DNA of 64,000 bases from Heloderma charlesbogerti (taxonomy: Eukaryota > Chordata > Lepidosauria > Squamata > Helodermatidae), in assembly GCA_026122225.1 (NCBI GenBank), contig JANEZZ010001494.1, positions 2,542,001 through 2,606,000 of the forward strand. Reading direction: 5' to 3'. Shown here piece after piece: positions 1-11,800 of this stretch; within the stretch, counting starts at the first letter, position 1, and each line of letters starts with the position of its first letter. Made by a program: the position numbers and the translations under genes. A model generated the notes under the pieces. It did not search any database. It had not been told where the DNA came from and was given only the letters and a program-made list of their open reading frames with translations.

Positions 1-1007
1 TGTATGATTCTATGAAATCTCTGTTGGGGGAGGGCTGTCTCCTCCTTGAACAGCGGTCATGTTATTGGTTCAGTTACTGATCATTTCTACAACCCTTCTT
101 AGCATTCAAAGTGCTCTACCATCAAGGCTGGCTGAGACATTTTGGTGCCTCCAGTGGAAAATACAAATGTATCTCCCCGCACTTTCTGTTGCCCACCTCG
201 TGCCCCCGCCCATTTTACACAGGGGGCAATCCATGCACATCTCCTACACATTGAAGTAATTAGGGCTTGCCCAGGAGAACTTCCTGCTTCATTATGCCTA
301 GCGGGTCACCTCTATCCATCTTCTGCTTCTAATGGTACCGAAAATCCCATTTCACTTATTTACATTTATTGTGACATTTTGGAAGTGGAATTACATGAAC
401 TGCTGACATGTAAAGTTAGGAAAAACCATTACAACTGCATCTGTACATGTGTTCTGCTCCATGTACAGGGCATGAGAATGTAAACACATAAGAGCTCCAT
501 AATGCTTGATGTGGCCCAGACATGAGTGGCAAAAGGCCACCCAGAGAATTTTATGGCCAAGCAGGTATTTGGATCCAGTCAAGCATGCTGTTCACTACAC
601 TGCATTGACTTGCTTGGCTGCTGGCAAAGGGAATGACAGGATGAGAACTCATCTTCCTCAGGAATATGTCCTCCTTTACCTTCAGTCTGCCTGCATCTGG
701 AGGGAGGAACCTGTCCGACTGGCTTCCTTGGGGAAGGAGGTGGCAACTTGCTGCCATTCTCAGCTTGGGTGGGTCAGATGTTCCCATTAACTTTCTGCTT
801 GAAGGAGGCTGTTTCTCTAACAACCGGAATAGTCCGTGCTTCATTTCCTGCCAGTTGGTACAGTTGCCCTGACACCAGAGCACCTCTTGGCTTTAGCAGC
901 AGAGTAATCTTCTTAGCAGTGTTCTTAGAAGGGTGACCAGGTTTGATTCCAGTACTCCCTGGACGTGTCTACACTATGAATGTAGATACGTGTAGCTGCC
1001 ACACTGC

Positions 1008-1131
1008 CTTCCCCAACCCAGTGTTGGGCTATAGCTCCCCATAGCTCCCAGCCTGAATGGCTATGCTGACTGGGGATGATAGGAGTTGTAGTCCAACACA
1101 TCTAGAGGCTGCCAGGTTGGGGAAGGCTGGG
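1008..1131. mobile_element. hAT-like palindromic MITE copy
   Basis: The ends ccttccccaaccca and ccaggttggggaaggctggg, with ggagttgtagtccaacacat inside, match the family at 11433-11568. Confidence 0.7.
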
Positions 1132-2454
1132 AGGCATTGAAATAATGTAAGAGATCCGCTTTCCCCATTGGAAGTCTGAGCACCTGCTCCCAGACTGCTT
1201 TGGGAGAGGGTATGATGGCTTAACCCAGTTTAATCTGGCGTTAACCCTGATGTCACCAGACTGTCCTTATTTAGGGCTAGCTACCTTATCCAGTCAGCAG
1301 AATCAAGTGTTCAAAGCTATTCATGGACCCAGCCACTTTAGGTAGGGAGTGGGGGTTGTATATTTGAATGCCCCCCCCACACACAAAAACCACTCTCTGA
1401 ACATAAGGTATATGGACTTGCATGCTACTTTTCCGTGTGAAGAATGTACTTCTTGTGGGAGAACACTCAGATATGTATACTCCCCGTTAAAGTCTCTGAG
1501 GACCTGCTGTAGTAGTCCAGAGTAGTAATAAAGGAGTCCAACGTACAAATAAACATTCCCTTCACGCGACCTCCCACTGTAATTTCTTTTTTTTAACTGA
1601 CACATTCATTTTCAGCACTATAGTCTCCCAAATGTTCCTTGGCTGTTCCATCCATTGCAAGCAGCTCCGTAGACGACCAGCATATAGTACTGATTAACCT
1701 GGTCAGCTGCTGTTTAGATCTAAAAGTTCCTTTGTGAGGTTGCCACAGGCAGCTAGTTGAGAATTCGTGAGCAAGGCTGGTACGTGCTGCTTCAAAACCT
1801 GGGAGGGAAGAGTGCACATCTCCTGTTGGGCTACTTTGGGTTTTTGTACTTCCAAGATCTGGGTTTTCACATATGGAGCTGCTGGGGCAGGGGCGGGGGG
1901 TGGCATTGCTGTTGAAAGGCATGACATGTACAGAGATTAGTATCTACCTGGCTATACAGATAGGTGGGGCAGAGCACCCTTAGTCATGGGGCTGGGGATG
2001 AGGAAGCTGCGGTGCGCTCTGCCTGTTCACAGCTCCCCTTTTGGCTTTTAGAAGTTCACCACACATGTCAGGCCATGCTGGACTGCTTATTCTGCAGATG
2101 CAAGTACTATGCACAGCCCCACGCATGACTCAGCTGCCCCCAGGGCCTTTGGGAGAGGTGACTTGGTGACTTCGTGTGTGCTGTTCCTCTTTAAGGTACG
2201 TGTGGGGGTGCATGCACCCCCCCAACACCTTTAACTTGGTAATCATCCTTGACTGTCACTCTCAGCATCGCTGCTTTCTTGCAAGGTACTGCTCTGTGGA
2301 ATTAGCATGGGACGGTTACTCTTCCCAGAGGATGAGGCTAGTATCTTGGGGGGGGGGGGGGCGGACAACTTAATAGGTGTCCCCTACAATCACTCTTTTC
2401 CCTAGCTAGGAAAGCAAGCCGGCAGCTGAGCTGAGGTCTGGAGCAGGCTTCCAA

Positions 2455-2874
2455 TAGTGATGGCGGAGAATTCCGCCACGGACTCCAATGAGGCTGGATT
2501 CTAAAGAATCTGGCCCCCCAGAGTCCGTGGCGGAATGGGCTACTCATCTCTGCGTCCCCGTGGGATCCATCCAGGTCAGATCCCTGTCCGTGTCGAACCT
2601 GCGGAGCCGGCCGCCATCTCCACAGGGCTGGAGAAAGTCGATATGGCCAGCAGCCATTGCCATGCCGTATCTCTGTCTAAGTCAGTCCCCCGGATGCAAA
2701 TGGCATAGTGGGCGCCATTTGCGGCCATAAAGCTGGTCGATTAGCCTAAATGCAGCCATTTACAACGCGGAGCCGGTCTGGACAGATTCCGGGGGGGGAG
2801 AGGAATGGATTGCCTCCCCCCCCAGCTGACCCCCCCCCCCCCGGATGGCAGGTAAGGGGATTCGTACATCCCTA
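2455..2874. mobile_element. hAT-like element, 420 bp copy with 8-bp TSD
   Basis: It is flanked by a perfect gcttccaa duplication (2447-2454 and 2875-2882). It starts tagtgatgg and ends gattcgtacatcccta. The block ggattctaaagaatc and the ends match the 884-bp element at 36591-37474 in inverted orientation. The interior holds long G and C homopolymers. Confidence 0.82.
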
Positions 2875-2978
2875 GCTTCCAAGCAGCCCTCCTGCCAGAC
2901 CTCCATCCTCAGGGCGATCTTACCTGGAGAAGCTGATACCATCTCAGTGTGTGGCATGTTTTCTCATCTCTCCCCCCC

Positions 2979-2981
<3 letters not shown>

Positions 2982-3013
<32 letters not shown>
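2982..3013 (+). repeat. (CA)n microsatellite
   Basis: About 16 CA units after a C-run. Similar dinucleotide tracts lie at 15891-15911 (TG), 22181-22206 (TC), 22770-22784 (GA), 34297-34325 (TG), 37971-37992 (CA), 50600-50636 (CT) and 53673-53696 (CA). Confidence 0.9.
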
Positions 3014-3014
<1 letters not shown>

Positions 3015-4190
3015 CTTGGCGGGCAGCAGCAGTAGCAATTGCTGTTCACTTCCAAAAGCCAGTGAAATAGAGGCACATCCCGAAGTGGCTGTGTCTTTCT
3101 GCACGCTGGTAATGGCGTGTTTTTATTTTTAGGCTTTCTGAGGATGGCCTAGAATGAGTTTCTTTTCAGAAGTGCTTTTGTTATATTGCCTTTCAAAACC
3201 TCATTCTTCCTTTCTTGGCTGCCTTGAGGTTTTTCTGCTTTAATAAGAAGCCCTGTTTAAAGCTCCTTCCCCAGCGCTCACACTAGTTGCTCCCTCTCCT
3301 ATTTTGCAAAGCAGTGCCTTGTGGATCTGTCTTCTTTCAGACATGTTGCTGCCTTCCCTCTTGCCCTTCCTCACTATCTGTGTACATTGTAGTTAGTAGC
3401 AGTGGTTTGTCTTTCTGAAGCTGCTCTTACTGGCTGCAGCCTTCATTCATGTCTCAACATGAGCTTCAAAAGTGTGGAGTTGTAGCGATTTGTCTTACAG
3501 CTATGGCCTTGTACATGGCAGCTTTTTCTCAATTTTGCAAAATAGTTTTCAGAAGAACTTTGCTCTGAATGGAGTTCTGTGTTAAGAGTTTTATTGGCAG
3601 AAAGAATGAAGATCTATCCTTTATGTAGACTTTTAACCCATACTGTCAGAAGGTTGTGGGCAGGTTAAAGCAGCGCAATCGAGTAACATAGCCACCATCA
3701 TTGCATGGGTTTTTTTTCAGAATAACATAAGCAATAACAAATATGATGCAGGTCCCTGCCCTAAAGCACATACAGTCTAAATCGAGACAACAGGATTCTA
3801 GTATGTTAACATTTGGTTGTTGCACAACAAACCACTAAACAGTTTCCAGATTTTCATACTGTACAAAAACAATAAGATATAAACAAGAGTATCATTCAAA
3901 ATGTTTAAAATAGATGTAAATCTTTTTTTAAAAACTGTTGCTGACATGCCAAAGTATGGGTGTATTTCCTGATCCTTGCTGTGTTAAAATTGCCAGAGCC
4001 CGCCACCCCTTTGCTTTTTCTGTGAATTGCAACCAGGTAGACTGATTTCCATTGTCGTGTTCTCATTTTTAAAAAAATGTTGAACACAGGTTTTATATAC
4101 TTTAGTCAATCTCTGGTGGTTCTTTTAAATTCAGCTGCTATGGGCTGGTTCTTGAACGCATATGTGTAACTTCATCTCCTGTTGCTTGAG

Positions 4191-4593
4191 GACTCTGCAC
4201 ATAATGATGGCATTTGGTTTAATTAACCCACAGTTTGTGGGGACGTGCTCCACATGAGCTGCTTTCAGTTTGCAGAAAAAAACTACGAATGCCCCATTTG
4301 TGGATTATTAATGTGATGTCTGAACCTGGACATTTTGGTTATTCTTGGGTACATAACCCAAAGTTAACCTAAGCACAAACCATGGGTTAACTTTGGGTTA
4401 TTTAACCCATGAACAACCCAAAGTGTCCAGATTTGGACATCATGCTAACAGCCTATGAATGAGCCTATCATAGGTTGCTGTTTAAAAGCAAAAGTGGTGA
4501 ATGTGCAGGAGGCAATGCAATCCCTCTCCTACTCGTGCACAACAACCCATGCATTGTTTAAACCATGGGTTGTCGTTATGTGCGAATCAAGTC
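4191..4593. mobile_element. TIR element related to 43164-43791
   Basis: The left end gactctgcacataatgatgg and the right end cgttatgtgcgaatcaagtc are inverted repeats like the ends of 43164-43791, and accatgggttgtc blocks are shared. A palindrome at 4315-4441 (gatgtctgaacctggaca and its complement) lies within. The outer duplication is not clear. Confidence 0.6.
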
Positions 4594-5617
4594 TCCAATG
4601 AATGGGTGAACTGTCACCCTTGAAAAATATTGTATTGGAATTGGCACCTGGTGCCAATGGGAGTTCTTTCGGTGCTGATTTTGTGTGGTTCATTCATACA
4701 TGCAAGTCATTATTTGACGATGCTACACTCCATGAGCGATAAACATACCTGTGTGAGTCTCTCTCCTAAAGCCATGCTGCCGTAACCCTAGTCCCTAAAA
4801 TCTAGCATCTGCAAGAGCTCTTCACAAGGCTCTCCTCTGTTATATTGAGTTGTGGAACACTGCCACGAGGCAGTGGCAAATACGATGGCCAAGCACAAAA
4901 AGGGCAAAAAGAAAAATTACGGAAGCTGGAGTTGTGCCATGGTTAGTTCAAGGGTCCCATTGGGGAAATGTCTTCAGCTAGAGGGCAGCAATAATAGTTG
5001 TGTTCCGTGACTGCTGTTAGTATATTACTTGACACATGCACAACAAGAGTTGCACTATATTGGGTGAGCATGCTGTGTTGCCACTACAAAGCTGCTATGG
5101 TTACCCAGAACGGTGCACAACCTGTGAAATCTTTCTGTACATGTTTTGATGTTGGTGTTCGTAGCACACCTTTGAGTATGATGTAGAATTCTTATATCCC
5201 TGCCAACCTGATGCAGCAGATTAAACTGAGAGATGGAGACTTGGGAAGGCTGTAATGAGGACTAGAAAATTACCCTTGTTTTCAAAAAGCTAGAATTATC
5301 TGCATGTGGAAGGGCTCCACAAGCTGGACAGAAGTGACTTGGGAACAGTGTGGCATCACTTCTGATGTGGGGAATTACTAATTTGAATTGTTGCATGTGG
5401 ATGGCAGGAAATGGCATGCTCTGTTAGCAAGGTATATTCAAAGCTTCCTGGAGCTTCAAACTTTGTCCTTTGTCTGGATATTAGGCAAGTTCAAGAGTTG
5501 GTGTCACTCAGCCAGCTGGCTGTGGGATTATGGGAGTTGTAGTCCAACACACCAGGTTGGGGAAGGCTGGTGTAACTTGTGATGACTGTGCTTTGACCCT
5601 GGCGGATGTTCCTGCAG
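4594..5617. other. Probable end of JUP intron 1
   Basis: No coding or RNA feature recognised, except the half MITE at 5511-5571. It ends in the acceptor ttcctgcag at 5617. Confidence 0.5.
5511..5571. mobile_element. Half copy of the palindromic MITE, just upstream of JUP exon 2
   Basis: Only the right half remains: tgggagttgtagtccaacac, then accaggttggggaaggctgg. It ends about 50 bases before the splice acceptor at 5617. Confidence 0.65.
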
Positions 5618-5624
5618 AGCAGCC
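5618..5624 (+). promoter_or_regulatory. JUP: JUP splice acceptor edge and start-codon context
   Basis: The bases agcagcc lie between the acceptor AG (5616-5617) and the ATG. Together with G at +4 they form a strong Kozak context. The first, non-coding exon and the promoter are not identifiable here and may lie upstream of the window. Confidence 0.7.
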
Positions 5625-5841
5625 ATGGAGGTGGTGAATATGATGGAGCAACCCATCAAGGTGACGGAATGGCAGCAAACATACACCTACGACTCGGGCA
5701 TCCATTCCGGGATGAACACCCAGGTGCCATCAGTCAGCAGCAAATGCTTGGGGGATGATGATGACCTTTATGGCAAGCAGTACACAATTAAAAAGACCAC
5801 CACTTACAGCCAGGCTGGAGCTGGGCAGGCCCAGGCCCAAG
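5625..5841 (+). CDS. JUP: JUP first coding exon (residues 1-72)
   Basis: The exon starts at 5618 after ttcctgcag, leaving seven 5' UTR bases, then the ATG. It encodes the N-terminal tail with the beta-TrCP-type degron: S24 and S28 match beta-catenin S33 and S37, and T32 lies near the T41 position. An acidic run of four Asp (residues 44-47) follows. It ends with phase 1 at the donor aag|gtaaac. Confidence 0.96.
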
Positions 5842-8800
5842 GTAAACCTCTTTTTCAAAATGTGTATTTATTTATTATATTTCTAACCTGCCTTTATTTC
5901 ATGATGGAAGTCACAGTGGTTTATATAGAATAACACAGGAAGTCTCAACATCCAGGCACTGACGAGACCTGGACCCACTTAGCTGCAGCACCGTGACCTG
6001 ATCTGAAGGCGTGTGATGCAGCAATTGTATAGACTACTGTTTCACCTTACAAGATATCACAGGCTGGCTCACAATGCAACGCTGAGGTACAATATTAAAA
6101 CCGCTTGCACATTAAAAGAGAAAAGGGGCACAGACATTTTAACTTGTAAGCTCTTTGGGGCAGGGGCTGGTCTCTTGCTTGTTTTTTACTTTTGATGCTA
6201 CTGCCGGATAAAAACCTACCAACACCCATTTCCAAGGACCCTGTAGAATAATAAGGTCTCTGCTGTCCTCTTTTAAACGGACAAAATCGGAAAAGAGCTA
6301 GCCTGGCAACCCTGTTTCAAGAGTGGGCACAGCAGCAGAAAAGGCTCTGTGCCTGGGGACTGCCACCTGGCCACTGAAAGCGTAGGCACAAAGTGAACCA
6401 GAGTGGGGGGAATAATAATACGGAAGAAGGCATCCCCATAGGCAGTATTCCCCAGTCTTTTGAGACCTGGACCCACCTTTAGTCTAAACATACATTTAGA
6501 GGCACTACTTATCTAATTTTTACCATGTATTTGTATGGTGGTCCTTTGTAACCCATCATAGGTCAGGCTGTGATTCAGTAATGAGTCCCAGTCTGCTGGC
6601 TGAAGACCAGTGCCCTAAGAGGTCCCGGGCCGTGTAATACTTCAAAGATTAAAATTAGCACCTTTGACGTTACCAACATGGATCTAAGAGTTGGTCTGCT
6701 GTAATGGGGCAGAGTGTTCAGGCCGTTTCTCAATTTTGTACAAATGGCATGGGTTCTGCTTCTTCTGTGTGGTCATTTCCCATGCCGCTAAGCCTCCATG
6801 AGATCACGTGGAAGAACCTGCTGATCATGTGGCTAGTTACCACACCATTGTTAGTAGAGAAAGCAAGCATGTTGGCACCTCCTATAGGATCTGGTAACTT
6901 TTGAATCTTGGGGAACAGTGCAGGGAGTGACCATTTTGCTCCTGTACCATAAGAACCGGCCCTCAGTTTCATGGTTTGGGGAATCCAGGTTCAAATCCAA
7001 ACCCAACCATAGTCTTGTAGGGTGGGGCAAGTCGCTTTTTCTCAGGTGTGATTCTCCAGCTGAAAAACGGAAAGAGCACCTCCAAGTAGGATATTGTGAA
7101 GATGAGGTGTGCAAGGGCTTGAAAGGGTTTTCCCATAAGAGACCCCGAGAAGCTTATTTTTCTCGTTCTGTTTCTTGCCTTGTTGCATGGAAACTGGCAG
7201 CTTGAAATGCAAACGAAAATCCCTGCCCAAAGAATGTGCATTTTCATGATGGTGCAAGGACTGTGCTGTTGTGCAGCCCTCTTTGGGAATATGGTGGAAA
7301 ACAGAGTTAGCGTGAAAATGGTCCTTTTGTGAAGAGTCATACTGCAGGTGATTGACATCACCCCAGAGATGTGCACATTTTTCAAAGTGATTTCAGACCT
7401 CATGTAAAAGGAGCAGGGGGCGAGGAGAGGGCACCCTTTGTCTGCCTGTTTTGTGGGATAAATATAAGATAAACTTTTAAATTCTAGCACGCTGCAAAGA
7501 AACAGTAACATAGGCAGGTAGACACAGCAACTGTCTTTACTGTGCTTCTCACCATAGTACGCCTATCCAGGTTGCTGCAGTAATTTAGCCACCCCACTGC
7601 CAATGCCTCTACATATTTATTTTTTTCCAGGCTCTTATGCAAGTCAGTCCCCATTTCCCATCTCCCTTTCATGTTTTTAATTAAGCAGCTTTGTGTTACA
7701 ACTGCCTAATCGCACTGGCTAATTAACTCCTGCCTTATCTCTTTGCTCACATGTTACGTCTCCTGCACCTTGTAGAGCTGAAGCAGTTCCATGAGCCTCA
7801 CGTAGTGGCTGATGGAAATCCTGGTTGGGATTTCCTCTGTGTTAATCCTGTCCTACTCACCTCCTTTGCAGCGGAATTGGAGTCCCAGCTTGCCATGACT
7901 CGTGCCCAGCGCATCCGGGCCGCCATGTATCCAGAGACAGTAGAGGACCGCTCCCTTCTCATCACCACCCAGGTCGAGGGGCAGCAGACAAACGTGCAGC
8001 GGCTGGCCGAGCCATCTCAGATGCTTAAGTCGGCCATTGTGCATCTCATCAACTACCAGGATGATGCCGAACTGGCCACTCGTGCAATCCCTGAACTCAC
8101 CAAACTTTTGAACGACGAGGACCCGGTAAGGCAGTACCTTTGCGCTCTTGACCTCCTGCAAGCAATCTGTGTGATTTGTTAGAGCTGGTTTCCTGAGAGC
8201 AACAGGGACCAGAAAAAACACCTGTAAGGCTGGAAACCAAAGTCAAAAAGGAACAGCTGCACCAATTGAATTCCCAGCACGTTTCGAGACTTGGTCTTTA
8301 TCAAGGGGAAAAAGCTTAGAGATTCTTTTGGAGGATTCCTTCTCCCTTGCTTCTTCCAAAGAAGACTGAAAAGTGTTCTACTTTTTGGAAGAAGCAAGGG
8401 AGAGGGAATCCTCCAAAAGAATCTCCAAGAGTTTTTCCCTTGATAAAGATCAAGTGTTGAAACGCGTTGGGAATTCAGTTGGTGCAGCTGTTCCTTTTTG
8501 ACTCTGGTTTCCTGAGACCTGTGTGGCCTGGAGTGTTGCTGGCATTTGAGTGATTCCACATGTAGAGCCGTGTGTTCCACGCGGAGAAGTTGCAAAATGT
8601 AGCATTGGCCACAGAGAATTTCAGCCATCTTCAGTCTTACCGCTTCTCCCAAATAAAGCGCCTAGCTCTTATGGTTGCAAAGATACGCTTGCAAGGGTGT
8701 GGGCAATCTCTGGCGAAATCATGGAAGCCAGAGGAGTTGATGAATACGATTTTCAGGGGTCAGAAGGCAGGGCTTCAGCTCCCTAGGACTCACAGAAGTG

Positions 8801-11800
8801 GACTAAACTATGCAGAGCAGGAGAACTTGCGTTAAACTTGCTTAAAGGGCACAGAATTTGGCTGCTCTTCAGAACTCTAGCGTGTATTCAGTGCTGAGGA
8901 CACACATGGGCCAATTCGTTTCTTGTGGCATGAGCCGTTGTCATTGGAAAGGTGTAACGTGGCGCATCATAGAAATTGCATCCTAGCAACTTACCGTTGA
9001 CCTTCACTCCTTCCAGGTGGTGGTCAGCAAAGCAGCCATGATTGTGAACCAACTGTCCAAGAAGGAGGCCTCACGCCGTGCTCTGATGCAGTCTCCTCAG
9101 ATTGTTGCTGCTGTGGTCCGCACCATGCAGAATACCAGTGACCTGGATACAGCCCGCTGCACCACCAGCATCCTCCACAACCTGTCCCACCATCGTGAAG
9201 GGCTGCTTTCCATCTTTAAGTCTGGGGGCATCCCAGCTCTTGTGCGCATGCTCAGGTAATTCCGCAGCCCTTGGCATATCTCATGTAGAGAGCAGGCCTA
9301 AAATCAGCTTTCATGGTCACTGGAAGTGTTGCAGTCACAACCCTCTTGGTGCACTCTTTCCCTGCCTCCCAAACTTTGATTTGATTCTTCTGTTTGCATT
9401 GGGGTTGTCCCAGGCTGAGGAGGCCCACTTTAGCCTTGCCACGTGGGGCTTAAAACTAAACAAGTGTCAGGGTCCCAACCCTTTCCAGAAGTTGTACTTT
9501 CTACTTGGGGTGGGGATTACTCACAGGGTTCTTCAGGCTGTGCTTGCTAGCAATTAAGCTCAGATCCATGTGGGTTGTGATTGAAGAACTTAATTTGGGG
9601 CAGGACTCCACCTGAAATCTGTTTTCAGTTCTGTTCTGTCTGTGCGTGTACAGAGCGCTGTCCATTCACAAGTTATGTATGTATTTATTTTATTTCCATA
9701 CCGCCCGAATAGCTGAAGCTCTCTGGGCGGTTCACACAAATTAGAACAAAAAAGCACACAGTAAAACCATATAAAATATATAAACATTAAAACCACAATA
9801 TAACAATACAACCAGAATAAAACCGGAGTAAAACCTAGTAGCAATGCAGAGATTTAAATACAGATTTAAAACGGCAGAGCTAAAAGTCTAGAAAGCTAAA
9901 ATGCCTGGGAAAATAAAAAGATCTTCACCTGCCGCCGGAAGGAATACAATGTAGGTGCCAGGTGAACCTCACTAGGGAGCTCATTCCACAGCTGGGGTGC
10001 CACAGCAGAAAAGGTCCTCCTCCTAGTAGCCACCCACCTCGCTTTCTTTGGCAGGGGCTCACGGAGGAGGGCCACTGAGGATGATCTTAAGGTCCAAGGA
10101 GGAGGCGATCCTTCAGATAATCTGGCCCCAAGCCATTTAGGGCTTTGAATGTTAATGTAGTTAGTATAGGAATTAGAAGTTAGTAATTATAAACAACCCA
10201 CGTGGAGGGCACCCAGAGCAGAGGCTGTATTGACCGAATTCACTTGATCCTTGAGAACCTTGTAAAAAGTAAGCACAGACTCTGTTCTGGTCACTGGGGG
10301 TGGGTTAACTGAATTGCACAACAATTCTTGCATGTAGTAACTTCAGCCATTCCAGTTTTTCAGGCAAATTAATGTGCATTGTTCTGGCAGGTATTTCCTC
10401 ATCTCTTTTGGGAGCTTCTGCTCTTCCTTTGCCATGTAAACCTTACTAGGCACCTGAGCTGTGGTGGCAATTTGCCAGCTGCAAGTCCACACCCAACTGG
10501 CACAAAATGGAGCTGATGAACAGCTGTCTTGATATGGAGGCGCTGGCTTCGTTTTTGGGAACACAAGTTCCAGCATGCGATTGCAAAGTCTCGCTCAGTC
10601 TTCATTGCTGCTTCTTTCAGTTTAAGAAGTCCTGTAAATTCCAAAGAACTCCCTCCTCTCCGATCTGTGGAACACCGTAGCACAAAGAAACATTCGAAGC
10701 GACTGCCCCAGAAGTCATTTGGCTGTTCACCGCAAAAATGCACTACCATCTCTTCCAGCCCCAGCTTTTTGGTGTTGCTCTCAATTGAGTGTACCGGGAA
10801 AGGGGAGGGAAACATATGGGGGTGAGACCATAGCATAAGTGTCAGGTCAAGTGCTGTGCATGCAGGAAGGCCCAAGTTGGACCCATGGCTTCTCTTGTTG
10901 AATGGATCCCAGGCTGCAGGACTGGGCAAGATCTACTGCCTGACAGTGTGGAGACAATAATAGGTTAGATGGACCAGCGTTCTGACCATATATAAGGGAA
11001 CTCCCTAATTTAGTGGTGCCGCAGTTTTGCACATAAAAATTCACACATTTGGTTCCTGGCTAGGTAAAAGCATCTTGGGTAGAGATGTGAAGGCACGGAA
11101 AAAACCCGGAAAAATTCAGAAGGGAAAAGTTTTTCCCTGAGGGCTGTTTTTAAGTATATCTTACTGATAGGCAATTTATGCTCAGTTTCCCAACATGTGA
11201 GTAGAGTCACCATTATGCATTCTTGACAGCATGGGTTTTGTTCTATAGACTCCTGTGTTTCTGATGCTGTAGCAGTCATTTAATGGAGTTCTTATCTATT
11301 CAGACAATAATTACAAATTTACTAACTGAGTTTACTCTTAAATTTTTTAAAATATAATGATAATTTTAAGAGCAAACTAAATCATACATAAAATATTGTT
11401 AAGAAGAGAAAGGCTGCTTCATTTTCCTAAAGCAGCCTTACCCAACCTGGTGGCCTTTGGATGTTTTGGACTACAGTGCCCAGCATTCCTGACCATTGGC
11501 CATACTGCCTGAGGCTGATGGGAGCGGAAGTCCAAAATATCTGGAGGGCACCAAGCTGGGGAAGGCTCTCTTAAAGCAACAAAGTAACTTTAGACCTGTA
11601 AAGAGCGCTTAAAAATAAGTATTGCTTATTTTTCAGTTTTTCCAAAATTTCTATTTTTTTCCGAAAAAACCTGGAAAAAAGTTTATTCCATGGCCTCAAA
11701 ATTCCCAGAAACTTTACATCTGTGATCTTTGGTAGCAGGCCTGGGAAAGGTCTCTGCCTGTGACCTTAGAGGTCTGCTGCCAACCTGTTGATGGAGACCA

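Larger units (their letters stand above)
1..4190. other. Upstream sequence, probable JUP intron 1, no gene seen
   Basis: Apart from the MITE at 1008-1131, the hAT-like copy at 2455-2874 and a CA tract, I see no exon, promoter or RNA gene. Minus-strand frames at 1593-1927 do not match a family I know. It is probably part of JUP intron 1, because the first coding exon starts at an acceptor. Confidence 0.4.

Noticed and set aside
1593..1927. Two overlapping minus-strand frames with Ala/Pro-rich starts
   Set aside because: No family recognised, no clear splice sites, and only about 110 codons; could be chance or a decayed pseudogene.
7751..7871. Upstream extension of the JUP exon 3 reading frame
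   Set aside because: The frame before 7872 is intronic; the acceptor tttgcag and phase fix the exon start.
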